Shown here piece by piece: positions 42,984 to 52,467 of a stretch of 64,000 bases of DNA. The stretch's first letter is position 1. Every line of letters begins with the position of its first letter. Origin of the DNA: Paracoccaceae bacterium (GTDB taxonomy: Bacteria > Pseudomonadota > Alphaproteobacteria > Rhodobacterales > Rhodobacteraceae); assembly GCA_014323795.1 (NCBI GenBank), contig JACONK010000007.1:36831-100830 (forward strand). Direction: 5' to 3'. The notes under the pieces were generated by a model. It ran no database searches. It saw only the letters and a list, made by a program, of their open reading frames with translations, and was not told the DNA's origin. The position numbers and the translations under genes are program-made.

Positions 42984-44129
42984 ATGAAAATAATCGTATT
43001 GGGGGGTGATGGGTTCTGTGGCTGGCCAACCAGCCTTAAACTGGCCGGGGCGGGCCATCAGGTGACCATCGTGGATAATCTGTCCCGGCGCGGCATTGAT
43101 CTGGCACTGTCGTCAGGCAGCCTGACAGAAATTGCATCCGTTCATGATCGGATAGCCGCAGCGCGGCAGCACGTGGGTGATGTGTGCCACGAAAATACGG
43201 ACATCGCGAAAGATCACGCGGCCCTGCGCGATCTGATCGCGGGGGTGATGCCCGATGCGGTTATCCAATTCGCCGAACAGCGCGCCGCCCCCTATTCAAT
43301 GATCGGCGACAGCGAACGCCGCTACACGGTTGACAACAACATCACCGGAACCCACAACCTGTGTTCCGCCCTAGTAGACATAAAGCCGGACACCCATCTG
43401 GTGCACCTGGGCACCATGGGCGTTTACGGGTATTCCAGGGAATTCGGCAAAATTCCCGAGGGCTACCTGGATATCGAGATCAAATCGACCCGGCAGGACA
43501 CACAAATCCTTTACCCGGCAAACCCCGGCTCGATCTATCACATGACCAAATGCCTCGATCAGCTGCTCTTCCAGTTTTACAATAAAAACTGGGGCCTGCG
43601 GGTCACTGACCTGCACCAGGGCATTGTCTGGGGTGTGGAAACCGATGAAACCCGGCTTGATCCGCGGCTGATCAACCGGTTTGACTATGACGGTGTTTTC
43701 GGTACCGTGCTAAACCGCTTCATCTCTCAGGCAGTCAATGATGTACCGCTGACGGTCTATGGCACCGGTGGCCAGTCCCGCGCTTTCATCCACATCGCCG
43801 ACAGTGCCCGCTGCCTGCAGCTGGCCGTGGAAAACCCGCCGGAACCGGGCGAACGCCCGCGCATCTTCAACCAGGTGTCAGAGGTTCGGTCCGTGCGCAA
43901 CCTGGCTGACATGCTGGCGGACCAATGGGGGGCCGGCATCCGGTATGTCACAAACCCGCGCAAGGAATTGCCTGAAAACGAGCTGGAGGTTGAAAACGCG
44001 GGCCTGCAATCCCTGGGCTTCAAACCGACATTGCTGAACAACCGGCTGATTGAGGATGTGCGGTTCATCGCGGACGCCACCAGGAAAAACTTCAATGCCG
44101 ACAACGTGCTCAGTTCACCCCGGTGGTAA
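42984..44129 (+). CDS. sqdB: UDP-sulfoquinovose synthase
   Basis: SqdB makes UDP-sulfoquinovose from UDP-glucose and sulfite, the head-group donor for the sulfolipid SQDG. The 381-residue protein is an extended short-chain dehydrogenase with VLGGDGFCGWPTSLKLAGAG (NAD binding), VDNLSRRGIDLAL (the characteristic RR after the second strand), QFAEQRAAPYSMIGDSERR, LGTMGVYGYSREFGKIPEGY with catalytic Thr, YHMTK with Tyr and Lys, and QGIVWGVETDET followed by RLINRFDYDGVFGTVLNR. These are specific to SqdB rather than general epimerases. No sqdD/sqdX glycosyltransferase is adjacent. It may supply sulfoquinovose to lipid or to the polysaccharide made by neighbouring genes. Confidence 0.93.
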   Translation: MKIIVLGGDGFCGWPTSLKLAGAGHQVTIVDNLSRRGIDLALSSGSLTEIASVHDRIAAARQHVGDVCHENTDIAKDHAALRDLIAGVMPDAVIQFAEQRAAPYSMIGDSERRYTVDNNITGTHNLCSALVDIKPDTHLVHLGTMGVYGYSREFGKIPEGYLDIEIKSTRQDTQILYPANPGSIYHMTKCLDQLLFQFYNKNWGLRVTDLHQGIVWGVETDETRLDPRLINRFDYDGVFGTVLNRFISQAVNDVPLTVYGTGGQSRAFIHIADSARCLQLAVENPPEPGERPRIFNQVSEVRSVRNLADMLADQWGAGIRYVTNPRKELPENELEVENAGLQSLGFKPTLLNNRLIEDVRFIADATRKNFNADNVLSSPRW

Positions 44130-44668
44130 GGTGGCCAGCCGTTAAAACCGGCAAGGCCTGCACCCTTCCCTGCCGTTCAGCACAGCAGACGCGGCTTTCC
44201 CGGGCACGGGATTATCCTGTGGCAGAACGGTGTGCCTGGCCGCATCCGGGCACACCGGCCTGCACCCCTGGCGATGCCGCAGGCCGGGTATGTTCATACC
44301 CGCGGGCAGCATCCCGCCACAGGCACACCTGCATCAGGCCAGGGGCTTCTTCGGTGAATTTAAACGGGATGCCCGGCCCGCGGCACCGCCGGGCAGTGAT
44401 GCGGCCTTGCATCGGCGGGCTGCCGGGCACCGGAATTTTCACCCTGCTGCCGCGCCACACCATACGCAGGCTGCTGTGTGGCCGGGCTCCGCGTGAGTTA
44501 CGCATGTGGCGCGGCTGAACTGCGGATTCACCCGCCGGCCGTTCACATGGATTTCACGGTATCGCCTGCGGAAACACGCCAAAAATCTTTTTCATGGCCC
44601 TCGCGTCCATGAAAAATCCCTGCTACAAACCGTCCGGAAAAGAGCCGAAACAGCTGTCAGAGGGCACC
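44130..44668. other. 539-base spacer between sqdB and sdhC
   Basis: Presumably holds the sdh promoter. A 97-codon minus-strand frame (44212-44505) exists, but I recognise no family in it and do not call it. Composition is GC-rich throughout; no terminator hairpin with T tract was found. Confidence 0.4.
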
Positions 44669-45058
44669 ATGGCAGATGTGAACAGGGGCAGGCGTCCCCT
44701 TTCCCCGCACCTTTCGATCTATCGCATGGTGATTACCATGTTTGTATCGATCGTAAACCGTATCACCGGGGTCGGGCTGGCGGTGCCGGCGATCATGGTC
44801 GTGGCCTGGCTGACTGCCGCCGCCATGGGGCCGGAAACCCTTGAATGTGCCAACCGGATCATGACGCATTGGATCGCTATCATTATCTGGGTCGGGTCGA
44901 TCTGGGCACTTTGGTTTCACTTCTTGGGCGGGTTGCGGCACATCTGGATGGATTTCGGCCTTGGCTATGACCTGCCAACGGCCAATACAACAGGCTGGGT
45001 CGTCGTGGCAGGGTCGTTTATGCTGATGCTGCTGACTGTTTGGCTGCTGTTGGTTTAG
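44669..45058 (+). CDS. sdhC: Succinate dehydrogenase cytochrome b556 subunit
   Basis: The 129-residue membrane anchor starts MADVNRGRRPLSPHLSIYRM, with the family motif RPLSPHLxIY, and has three membrane helices. His in WFHFLGGLRHIWMDFGLGYD is the haem b ligand region. With SdhD it anchors complex II and binds quinone. It is first of sdhC-sdhD-sdhA-vapD-sdhB. Confidence 0.95.
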   Translation: MADVNRGRRPLSPHLSIYRMVITMFVSIVNRITGVGLAVPAIMVVAWLTAAAMGPETLECANRIMTHWIAIIIWVGSIWALWFHFLGGLRHIWMDFGLGYDLPTANTTGWVVVAGSFMLMLLTVWLLLV

Positions 45059-45069
45059 GGGGTCAGGGC

Positions 45070-45450
45070 ATGTCGTACAAAACCGGCCTCGGGCGCGTGA
45101 TCGGGCCCGGTTCTGCCAAAACCGGGGCGAAGGACTGGTTTTCGGGCCGTGTCCTGTCCGTCGCGCTCGTGCCGTTGATGCTGCTGTTCCTCTGCCTTGT
45201 CGCACCGCTGATCGGACAGGATTATGATACGGTTGTGGCAGGCTTTGCCAACCCGTTCACTGCCCTGGTGACAATCCTCTGCATCCTCGTCGCTTTCAGG
45301 CATCTCGCGGATGGCCTGCACGAGGTAATAATAGATTATGTTCATTCCAGGGGCCTGCTGATAATTCTGCTGGCGGGCACCCGGCTCGGGTGCTATTTCC
45401 TGGGGGCCGCAGGTGCTTTTTCTGTCGCGAAAATCGCGTTTATCGGCTGA
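45070..45450 (+). CDS. sdhD: Succinate dehydrogenase hydrophobic membrane anchor subunit
   Basis: The 126-residue protein has three hydrophobic helices ([40 protein letters not shown], and [20 protein letters not shown]). [18 protein letters not shown] is the conserved haem and quinone segment with the ligand His. The start [20 protein letters not shown] is typical of alphaproteobacterial SdhD. It lies 11 bases behind sdhC. Confidence 0.94.
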   Translation: MSYKTGLGRVIGPGSAKTGAKDWFSGRVLSVALVPLMLLFLCLVAPLIGQDYDTVVAGFANPFTALVTILCILVAFRHLADGLHEVIIDYVHSRGLLIILLAGTRLGCYFLGAAGAFSVAKIAFIG

Positions 45451-45463
45451 ACGGGGCACAGAC

Positions 45464-47269
45464 ATGGCTTCATACGAATACGCGGATCACGTCTATGACG
45501 TTGTTGTGGTGGGTGCCGGGGGCGCGGGGCTGCGTGCCACGCTCGGCATGGCGGAAAAGGGGCTGAAAACAGCCTGCATCACCAAGGTTTTCCCGACCCG
45601 CAGCCACACCGTGGCAGCCCAGGGGGGCATTGCGGCCAGTTTGCAAAACATGGGGCCGGACCATTGGCAGTGGCACCTCTATGACACCGTGAAGGGTTCT
45701 GACTGGCTGGGCGACATGGACGCGATGGAATACCTCGCACGGGAGGCCCCTGCCGCCGTCTATGAGCTGGAACATTACGGAGTACCATTTTCGCGCACGG
45801 AAGAAGGCAAGATCTATCAGCGCCCCTTCGGCGGGCACACGACCGAATTCGGCGAAGGCCCCCCGGTGCAGCGCACCTGTGCCGCCGCTGACCGGACGGG
45901 GCACGCAATCCTGCACACGCTCTACGGTCAGTCGGTCAGGAACAATGCGGAATTCTTTATCGAATATTTCGCCATCGACCTGATCATGACCGATGACGGG
46001 CAATGCCAGGGGGTGATCGCCTGGAAACTGGACGACGGGACAATCCACCGCTTCAACGCCAGGATGGTTGTGCTCGCCACTGGCGGATACGGTCGGGCCT
46101 ACTTCAGTGCCACAAGTGCCCACACCTGTACCGGCGACGGCGGCGGGATGGTCGCACGCCAGGGATTGCCGCTGCAGGACATGGAATTTGTGCAGTTTCA
46201 CCCGACCGGCATCTACGGTGCGGGCTGCCTGATAACCGAAGGTGCCCGCGGGGAGGGCGGTTACCTGACCAACTCCGAAGGTGAGCGGTTTATGGAACGC
46301 TACGCGCCGACCTACAAGGATCTCGCCTCCCGCGATGTGGTCAGCCGCTGCATGACAATGGAAATTCGCGCAGGCCGCGGCGTGGGTGCCGAAGGCGACC
46401 ATATCCACCTGCACCTCAACCACCTGCCGCCGGAGGCCTTGGCGGAACGGCTGCCCGGTATATCCGAATCCGCAAGGATTTTCGCGGGCGTCGATGTGAC
46501 CAAAGACCCGATCCCGGTACTTCCCACGGTGCACTACAACATGGGCGGGGTGCCGACAAATTACTGGGGTGAGGTGCTTGATCCCGCGGCAGACGATCAC
46601 AACCGCATCTTCCCGGGCCTGATGGCCGTGGGCGAAGCCGGTTGTGCCAGCGTTCACGGGGCCAACCGTCTTGGATCAAACAGCCTGATCGACCTTGTCG
46701 TTTTCGGCCGTGCCGCCGCAATCAGGGCGGCGGAAGTTATCGATCCCAATGAAAAAAACCGGGAACTGAACAGGCACAGCCTGGACCAGGCAATGGACCG
46801 CCTTGATCACCTGCGCCATGCCCGGGGTGCCGTACCAACGGCTGGCCTGCGGCTTGAAATGCAAAAGGCCATGCAGGCGGATGCGGCCGTGTTCCGCACC
46901 GATGAAACCCTGGCTAACGGCTGCGAAAAAATGACCATGATCGCCGACAAGATAAAAGACCTGTGCGTCACGGACCGGTCGCTGATCTGGAATTCTGACC
47001 TGATGGAAACGCTGGAGCTGACCAACCTGATGCCCAACGCGCTGGCAACCATTTTCAGCGCGGAAGCCCGCAAGGAAAGCCGCGGGGCCCACGCGCACGA
47101 AGACTGGCCGGACCGCAACGATACCGACTGGCGGATGCATACGCTTGCCCGGGTGCAGGACAGCACAGTCAGCCTGAGCTACCGCGCCGTGCGTACCGAC
47201 CCGCTGACAGGCCACAACGAAGGCGGAATTGATCCCGAAAAGATCAGGCCGAAGGCCAGGGTTTACTAA
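45464..47269 (+). CDS. sdhA: Succinate dehydrogenase flavoprotein subunit
   Basis: SdhA oxidises succinate to fumarate using covalently bound FAD. The 601-residue protein has the FAD motif [20 protein letters not shown] and the flavinylation His in [17 protein letters not shown]. Active-site blocks [20 protein letters not shown] and [20 protein letters not shown], then [17 protein letters not shown] and the end [15 protein letters not shown], are all standard. It follows sdhD by 13 bases. A VapD-like gene comes next, ahead of sdhB. Confidence 0.97.
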   Translation: MASYEYADHVYDVVVVGAGGAGLRATLGMAEKGLKTACITKVFPTRSHTVAAQGGIAASLQNMGPDHWQWHLYDTVKGSDWLGDMDAMEYLAREAPAAVYELEHYGVPFSRTEEGKIYQRPFGGHTTEFGEGPPVQRTCAAADRTGHAILHTLYGQSVRNNAEFFIEYFAIDLIMTDDGQCQGVIAWKLDDGTIHRFNARMVVLATGGYGRAYFSATSAHTCTGDGGGMVARQGLPLQDMEFVQFHPTGIYGAGCLITEGARGEGGYLTNSEGERFMERYAPTYKDLASRDVVSRCMTMEIRAGRGVGAEGDHIHLHLNHLPPEALAERLPGISESARIFAGVDVTKDPIPVLPTVHYNMGGVPTNYWGEVLDPAADDHNRIFPGLMAVGEAGCASVHGANRLGSNSLIDLVVFGRAAAIRAAEVIDPNEKNRELNRHSLDQAMDRLDHLRHARGAVPTAGLRLEMQKAMQADAAVFRTDETLANGCEKMTMIADKIKDLCVTDRSLIWNSDLMETLELTNLMPNALATIFSAEARKESRGAHAHEDWPDRNDTDWRMHTLARVQDSTVSLSYRAVRTDPLTGHNEGGIDPEKIRPKARVY

Positions 47270-47279
47270 GGAAATGACA

Positions 47280-47585
47280 ATGTATGCCATCGCCCTTGAT
47301 CTTGCTGCAACCACGCTTCAAGAGTCGTATCACAACGAATCCCGGAACAATGCCTATTCTGATATCCGCGGGGCACTGGAGGGGCCTGGATTCCAGTGGC
47401 AACAGGGCAGCGTGTATTTCGGGGATGAAGGCGCAGATGCCGTGCAGTGTGTGCTTGCCGTTCAAACCCTGTCTTCCCGTTTTCCCTGGTTCAAACCTGC
47501 GGTAAGGGATATCAGAATGCTGCGTATTGAGGAAAACAATGACCCTATGCCCGCGGTGGAACGGGCCGTAACCGGGGCCAATTGA
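47280..47585 (+). CDS. vapD: VapD-like protein (Cas2-fold RNase family) inside the sdh operon
   Basis: The 101-residue protein begins [20 protein letters not shown], with the conserved Asp7, and has [47 protein letters not shown] and EENNDPM. The AYxxIxxxLxxxGFxxxQGSxYF and PWFxxxVRDIRxxRxEE blocks are the VapD signature. VapD proteins of Haemophilus and Helicobacter are RNases with a Cas2-like fold, in some cases toxins with a small antitoxin. No antitoxin gene is evident. The start at 47280 has AAGGA at suitable spacing; MTM two codons earlier is possible. It lies 10 bases after sdhA and one base before sdhB, so it must be cotranscribed with them. Confidence 0.88.
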   Translation: MYAIALDLAATTLQESYHNESRNNAYSDIRGALEGPGFQWQQGSVYFGDEGADAVQCVLAVQTLSSRFPWFKPAVRDIRMLRIEENNDPMPAVERAVTGAN

Positions 47586-47586
47586 C

Positions 47587-48366
47587 ATGGTTGAACTGAC
47601 ACTTCCGAAGAATTCCCGCATCTGCACCGGCAAAACCTGGCCCGGGCCGCAGGGGGCCACAAACATCCGGATGTTCAGGATCTACCGATGGAACCCGGAC
47701 ACGGGTGAAAACCCGCGGCTTGATACGTATTCCGTTGATATGGATGCCTGTGGCCCGATGGTGCTCGACGCGCTGATAAAGATCAAAAACGAAATCGACC
47801 CGACGCTGACATTCCGAAGATCCTGCCGCGAAGGCATCTGCGGCTCTTGTGCAATGAATATCGATGGGATCAATACGCTCGCCTGCACCTGGGGCATGGA
47901 TCAAATCAAGGGTGCCGTGAAGATCTATCCCCTGCCGCACATGCCGGTGGTGAAAGATCTGGTTCCGGACCTGACCCACTTCTATGCCCAGCACGCATCC
48001 GTCATGCCGTGGCTTGAGACAAGGACGAATCGCCCCCAAAAGGAGTGGCACCAGTCAATTGAGGATCGCAGGAAGCTTGACGGACTTTACGAATGCGTGA
48101 TGTGTGCGTGTTGTTCAACATCCTGCCCGAGCTACTGGTGGAACGGCGACAGATACCTTGGCCCGGCGGCACTGCTGCACGCCTATCGTTGGCTGATCGA
48201 CAGCCGTGACGAGGCGACGGGCGAACGGCTGGATGAGCTGCAGGATCCCTTCAGGCTCTACCGCTGCCACACCATAATGAACTGTGCACAGACCTGTCCG
48301 AAAGGGCTGAACCCGGCCAGGGCAATCGCGGAGATCAAGAAAATGATGGTGGAACGCACAATCTAG
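47587..48366 (+). CDS. sdhB: Succinate dehydrogenase iron-sulfur subunit
   Basis: The 259-residue protein carries the three clusters of complex II: 2Fe-2S ligands in [20 protein letters not shown] and LAC, the 4Fe-4S motif [16 protein letters not shown], and the 3Fe-4S/4Fe-4S pair in [17 protein letters not shown]. It begins [20 protein letters not shown], usual for alphaproteobacteria. The sdh operon is complete and intact apart from the inserted vapD. A decayed dehydrogenase gene follows. Confidence 0.97.
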   Translation: MVELTLPKNSRICTGKTWPGPQGATNIRMFRIYRWNPDTGENPRLDTYSVDMDACGPMVLDALIKIKNEIDPTLTFRRSCREGICGSCAMNIDGINTLACTWGMDQIKGAVKIYPLPHMPVVKDLVPDLTHFYAQHASVMPWLETRTNRPQKEWHQSIEDRRKLDGLYECVMCACCSTSCPSYWWNGDRYLGPAALLHAYRWLIDSRDEATGERLDELQDPFRLYRCHTIMNCAQTCPKGLNPARAIAEIKKMMVERTI

Positions 48367-48466
48367 GGTTTCATCCCCGGCACGAAGGCAAATGCATCGG
48401 TCAGATGTGGTTTGCCTTGCAGCCGACGGGCAAACTGTTGGCCAAACCAGGTCGGGAAGAAATATC

Positions 48467-48873
48467 ATGCCTGACATCATGAATGCGGGTGTCCTTGTCA
48501 TCGGCCACGGCCTGGCCACCGCATCCGAAGCCGCGGCACACGGAAAATCCGTGATCCTGATGGATTGGGAGGGGGAACAGTCTATCGGCGGGCAGGCGTT
48601 CTGACCCTTGGGCGGGCTTTTCATGGTCAACACGCCGGAACAGCGGCGCATGGGGATAAGGGACAGCCGGGCATTCGAGGCACGGATGAAGCAGGCAGGC
48701 TTCCGGATACCTCCGGTGCCCGGATTGGCAGGTGTTTCGCGGCGGGCAGGGTCACGGGTTTCGGCGACGGGGAATCCCATTGGTACAATGCGCTTCAAGG
48801 TACATTTCCGGGGGGCTGTATCTTCTCCGGCCGCGTGGTGCAGGGCTGCATTGCCGCCACACAGGCCCTGACG
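48467..48873 (+). pseudogene. Remnant of an FAD-binding (3-ketosteroid dehydrogenase-like) dehydrogenase
   Basis: Three pieces of one family remain in order. The first frame (from 48467) reads NAGVLVIGHGLATASEAAAH, then SVILMDWEGEQSIGGQAF and a stop at 48602. The next frame continues LGGLFMVNTPEQRRMGIRDS. Farther on a third frame reads GRVTGFGDGESHWYNALQGT followed by FPGGCIFSGR, the C-terminal end of such dehydrogenases. The normal length is about 550 codons, so most of the middle is deleted and frames are shifted. The FAD motif GxGLA is still recognisable as GHGLA. The remnant is not functional. Confidence 0.85.
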
Positions 48874-48945
48874 CGACCGTGGGGGCCGGACAGTCGGTTG
48901 ACAAAACCGATGGATTGGCACATCATATACCAAAAGGAGGTTTTT

Positions 48946-49494
48946 ATGCGCTTTCCCAGTTTGCCGGACACCGCGCCCTTATCCGCAGTTTTTGCCGCTT
49001 TCCCGGCCACGATCCCGGCACTGACGGGATATATTGAGGCAGTGATGCGGGCACCGGGCACACTTGATATTGCGGAACGGGAACTGATTGCGGCCTACGT
49101 ATCCGCCGGGAACGCCTGCACGTTCTGCTATGGCTCCCACGTGATTTATGCGGAGGCGTTCGGGATAGAGAAGGGGCTGATCGAGGCCCTGGTGGCGGAT
49201 TTGGAATCTGCCCCGCTCGCACCACGAATGAAAACACTGCTGGGATATGTCGCGCGTTTACAGCACCCGCCGGCCCGGTATAAGCAGACCGACCTGGACG
49301 CGGTGCTGGACGCCGGATGGCCCGAAGCGGCGGTGTTCGAGGCGGTGCAGGTTGCCGCACTGTTTCACATGATGAACCGGATCGTGGAGGGAACAGGGGT
49401 AACGTTCGATCCACTGACGAACCGGGCGGCACATCCGGCAAGCCGGCTGGGGAACCGCGCGCGGGAGCATAGTTTCGTAAAAACCGCTGAATGA
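48946..49494 (+). CDS. Peroxidase-related protein of the carboxymuconolactone decarboxylase/AhpD family
   Basis: The 182-residue protein begins MRFPSLPDTAPLSAVFAAFP behind a strong AAAGGAGG. It has the AhpD-type core: DIAERELIAAYVSAGNACTF followed by CYGSHVIYAEAFG, giving the redox motif CxxCxxxH, then a helical C-terminus with AALFHMMNRIVEGTG. Such proteins are annotated as peroxidase-related enzymes with unknown substrate. The longer open frame upstream belongs to the pseudogene and is not part of this protein. Confidence 0.9.
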   Translation: MRFPSLPDTAPLSAVFAAFPATIPALTGYIEAVMRAPGTLDIAERELIAAYVSAGNACTFCYGSHVIYAEAFGIEKGLIEALVADLESAPLAPRMKTLLGYVARLQHPPARYKQTDLDAVLDAGWPEAAVFEAVQVAALFHMMNRIVEGTGVTFDPLTNRAAHPASRLGNRAREHSFVKTAE

Positions 49495-49729
49495 AGCCGG
49501 AACCGCGCACGGCCATGCCCGCTGACGTGGAATTATGCCGGGGACGCGAAAGTATGCCGGGCTGTGGAACCGACAGTTTGCTATCCCGTCACCATCCTGG
49601 CCAGCATCGCCGATGGCACTCTGCCATACGACCCTGGGCCAGGGAACAGCGGTAAATTTTTGCCCGATACGGCCAGGAAATGGCTTGGCAACCCCTTGGA
49701 AACCGCGAAAAGCGTATCATATCCGAAAC

Positions 49730-50410
49730 ATGCTGAAACTGGCCCCGATTCTTCTTGCCCTGGCCTACGGGCTGTTGGCCCATCGCTTCTCAATACGGCG
49801 CACACAGCGGGAGCTTGACGATAAATCAACGGAACTTGCTGACCCGATCCTGGATGTGCACCTCAAGACCATGGCCCGGGCTTTGGGCGTTGGGCGTATA
49901 CCGGTTTACATCTACGAAATTGAGCCGGTAAACGGCCTGGCAGACACCGGCGGGCGGGTTTTTATTACGCGCGGCTTCTTTCGCAAATACCGAGCAGGCC
50001 AGGTCACGGCAGAGGAACTGACGAGCGTCATCGCCCATGAACTTGGGCACGTGGCGCTCGGCCATTCGCGCCGCCGGATGGTGGATTTTTCCGGCCAGAA
50101 CGCCCTGCGCATGACACTCGGGATGATTCTCGGCCGCTTCATTCCTTTCCTTGGCTGGTATATTGCAGAGATGCTGACGCGGCTTGTGGCAGCCCGCCTG
50201 TCACGCGGCGATGAGTATGAGGCGGATGCCTACGCCGCCGCCCTTTTAACCAAATCCGGTATCGGAATTGCGCCGCAAATCAGCCTTTTCACCAAGCTTG
50301 AACGGCTGACGGGGGCGGGTGGGCCGCCGCTGGCCTGGCTTGCCAGCCATCCGAAGGCGCAAGACCGAATTGACGCGCTTCAGGCACTGCAATTGCGCTG
50401 GCAGGAGTAA
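49730..50410 (+). CDS. M48 family metalloprotease
   Basis: The 226-residue protein has one N-terminal membrane helix (MLKLAPILLALAYGLLAH), then the Gly-rich pre-strand DTGGRVFITRGFFRKY, and the zinc motif HELGH at residues 103-107 in TSVIAHELGHVALGHSRRR. The third ligand Glu lies in SRGDEYEADAYAA near 162. All catalytic residues are in place. M48 enzymes include HtpX and the periplasmic BepA; this short form is common in alphaproteobacteria. The C-terminal segment LAWLASHPKAQDRIDALQAL is a typical M48 ending. Confidence 0.9.
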   Translation: MLKLAPILLALAYGLLAHRFSIRRTQRELDDKSTELADPILDVHLKTMARALGVGRIPVYIYEIEPVNGLADTGGRVFITRGFFRKYRAGQVTAEELTSVIAHELGHVALGHSRRRMVDFSGQNALRMTLGMILGRFIPFLGWYIAEMLTRLVAARLSRGDEYEADAYAAALLTKSGIGIAPQISLFTKLERLTGAGGPPLAWLASHPKAQDRIDALQALQLRWQE

Positions 50411-50464
50411 TCTTTGGCTTATTTTGCTTTTTATTCGTGCTTTTCAAAAGCAGGGGCAGGCTAA

Positions 50465-52042
50465 ATGGTCCCTGAAATTGCCCGGCGGCGCACGTTTGCA
50501 ATTATATCTCATCCCGATGCGGGCAAGACCACGCTGACGGAGAAGTTTCTGCTTTATGGCGGTGCAATCCGGATGGCCGGGCAGGTACGTGCAAAGGGTG
50601 AGGCCCGGCGGACCCGATCAGATTTCATGCAGATGGAAAAGGACCGGGGCATTTCGGTATCCGCCTCCGCCATGAGTTTTGAGTTCGGGAAATACTGGTT
50701 CAACCTTGTTGATACACCGGGCCATTCTGACTTTTCCGAAGATACCTATCGGACGCTGACAGCCGTGGACGCGGCCGTGATGGTGATCGACAGTGCCAGG
50801 GGGGTGGAAAGCCAGACCCGTAAACTGTTTGAGGTCTGCCGCCTGCGCGACATGCCGATTCTGACGTTCTGCAACAAGATGGACCGCGAAAGCCGGGATC
50901 CCTTCGAAATCATCGACGAAATCCAGGAAACACTCGCCCTTGACGTCACCCCTGCCAGTTGGCCTGTCGGCCAGGGCCGCGACTTCATCGGCTGCTATGA
51001 TTTGCTGCGCGACCGGCTGGAACTGATGGATCGCGCCGACCGCAACAAATTGGCGGAATCAGTCAGGATTGAAGGATTCGACGACCCGAAACTGGCGGAA
51101 CACGTCCCCCCGGAATTGCTCGGTGCCTTCCTGGAAGAGGTTGAGATGGCGAAGGGGCTGCTGTTGCCGTTCAACCGGCAGTCGATGCTCGACGGGACGC
51201 TGACGCCAATCTGGTTCGGTTCTGCGATACACTCCTTCGGGGTAAGGGAGCTGATGGCAGGAATTGGCGACTATGGCCCGCCCCCCCGGATGCGGACGGC
51301 ACAGGAACGCCAGGTCAGCCCGAATGAGAAAAAGGTCACAGGATTTGTCTTCAAGGTACAGGCCAACATGGATCCGAAGCACCGGGACCGGATCGCCTTT
51401 GTCCGGCTTTGCTCCGGCCACTTCAGCCGCGGCATGAAACTGATCCATGTGCGCACGAAAAAACCCATGACGATTGCATCACCCATGCTGTTTCTCGCCT
51501 CTGACCGGGAATTGGCGCAGGAGGCCTGGGCGGGGGATATCATCGGCATCCCCAACCACGGACAGATGCGCATCGGCGATGCACTGACCGAAGGGGAGCC
51601 GTTGCATTTCACCGGCATCCCATCGTTCGCACCGGAAATTTTGCAATTTGTGCGCACGACGGACCCGATGAAGGCCAAACACCTGGACAAGGCATTGACA
51701 CAATTTGCCGAAGAAGGTGCAGCGAAGATTTTCAAACCGATGATCGGGGCGGGCCGGATCGTCGGCGTGGTCGGTGTGCTGCAATTTGAGGTGCTCGCCA
51801 GCCGAATCAGGCTCGAATACGGCATCCCCGTGCGATTTGAGCCAACGCGTTTCACCTCCGCCCGATGGCTGACCGGACCAAAAGACAGGCTGGACGAATT
51901 CGCGCAGGCCAACAAGGGGCATATGGCAAGCGATCACGACGGTGCCCCGGTCTATCTGGCGCGCATGCAATGGGATATTGACAGGGCAGTGCGCGATTAC
52001 CCGGACGTGACGCTGAACGCGACGAAGGAAGTGATGGTGTAG
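50465..52042 (+). CDS. prfC: Peptide chain release factor 3
   Basis: RF3 is a GTPase that removes RF1/RF2 from the ribosome after termination. The 525-residue protein has the G1 motif SHPDAGKTTLTEKFLLYGGA, the RF3-specific DFMQMEKDRGISVSASAMSF, DTPGHSDFSEDTYRTLTAVD (G3) and FCNKMDRE (G4). An elongation-factor-type C-terminal part includes VGVLQFEVLASRIRLEYGIP, characteristic of RF3. It starts with MVPEIARRRTFAIISHPDAG. A C7 run at 51281-51287 does not break the frame. Confidence 0.97.
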   Translation: MVPEIARRRTFAIISHPDAGKTTLTEKFLLYGGAIRMAGQVRAKGEARRTRSDFMQMEKDRGISVSASAMSFEFGKYWFNLVDTPGHSDFSEDTYRTLTAVDAAVMVIDSARGVESQTRKLFEVCRLRDMPILTFCNKMDRESRDPFEIIDEIQETLALDVTPASWPVGQGRDFIGCYDLLRDRLELMDRADRNKLAESVRIEGFDDPKLAEHVPPELLGAFLEEVEMAKGLLLPFNRQSMLDGTLTPIWFGSAIHSFGVRELMAGIGDYGPPPRMRTAQERQVSPNEKKVTGFVFKVQANMDPKHRDRIAFVRLCSGHFSRGMKLIHVRTKKPMTIASPMLFLASDRELAQEAWAGDIIGIPNHGQMRIGDALTEGEPLHFTGIPSFAPEILQFVRTTDPMKAKHLDKALTQFAEEGAAKIFKPMIGAGRIVGVVGVLQFEVLASRIRLEYGIPVRFEPTRFTSARWLTGPKDRLDEFAQANKGHMASDHDGAPVYLARMQWDIDRAVRDYPDVTLNATKEVMV

Positions 52043-52467
52043 CGGCACCCTGCTTTTCACTAACTTCAACCCCTGTGGCCGTTGATTTGGTGGTACGCAT
52101 GATGATCCTGTATCTGACGCAGAGCGGTATCGATTTGGTTCTTCTGATTTTTGCAGCGATTTTAAAAAAGAACCGGAGGATTTGAGAAAAATTGATAAAC
52201 CACGGAATCGCCCGGATAAAATTGAATGAATAAAGTGCCCCGGCCTGGATATCTGCCCATGGCCTCGCAAAACCGTGTGCCGCCGGTCGGTGAAATCATC
52301 GCGCCCCGAGCGCGTTCACCGGCCCGTACTCCTGTCAAATTGACTTTCCCTCCCGGATGCTCTATGCCACCGATCAGGGTTCAAGCGGGTTGATCCCTTT
52401 CGCAGGGTGCGCCGGACATGCGCCCTATTCTTTTCTGCCGGAACTGTCCCGGCCTGCCGGACCGCGT
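52043..52467. other. 425-base spacer between prfC and the helicase gene
   Basis: No gene recognised. The stretch is somewhat AT-richer around 52135-52225, as expected for a promoter region. The long minus-strand frame that crosses it continues antisense into prfC and is judged a shadow. Confidence 0.4.

Noticed and set aside
44212..44505. 97-codon minus-strand frame upstream of sdhC
   Set aside because: No family, weak start context, and composition similar to shadow frames; left uncalled.
45470..46657. 395-codon minus-strand frame antisense to sdhA
   Set aside because: Translation is rich in His, Arg, Gly and Val with no family resemblance; it mirrors the codon bias of sdhA on the other strand.
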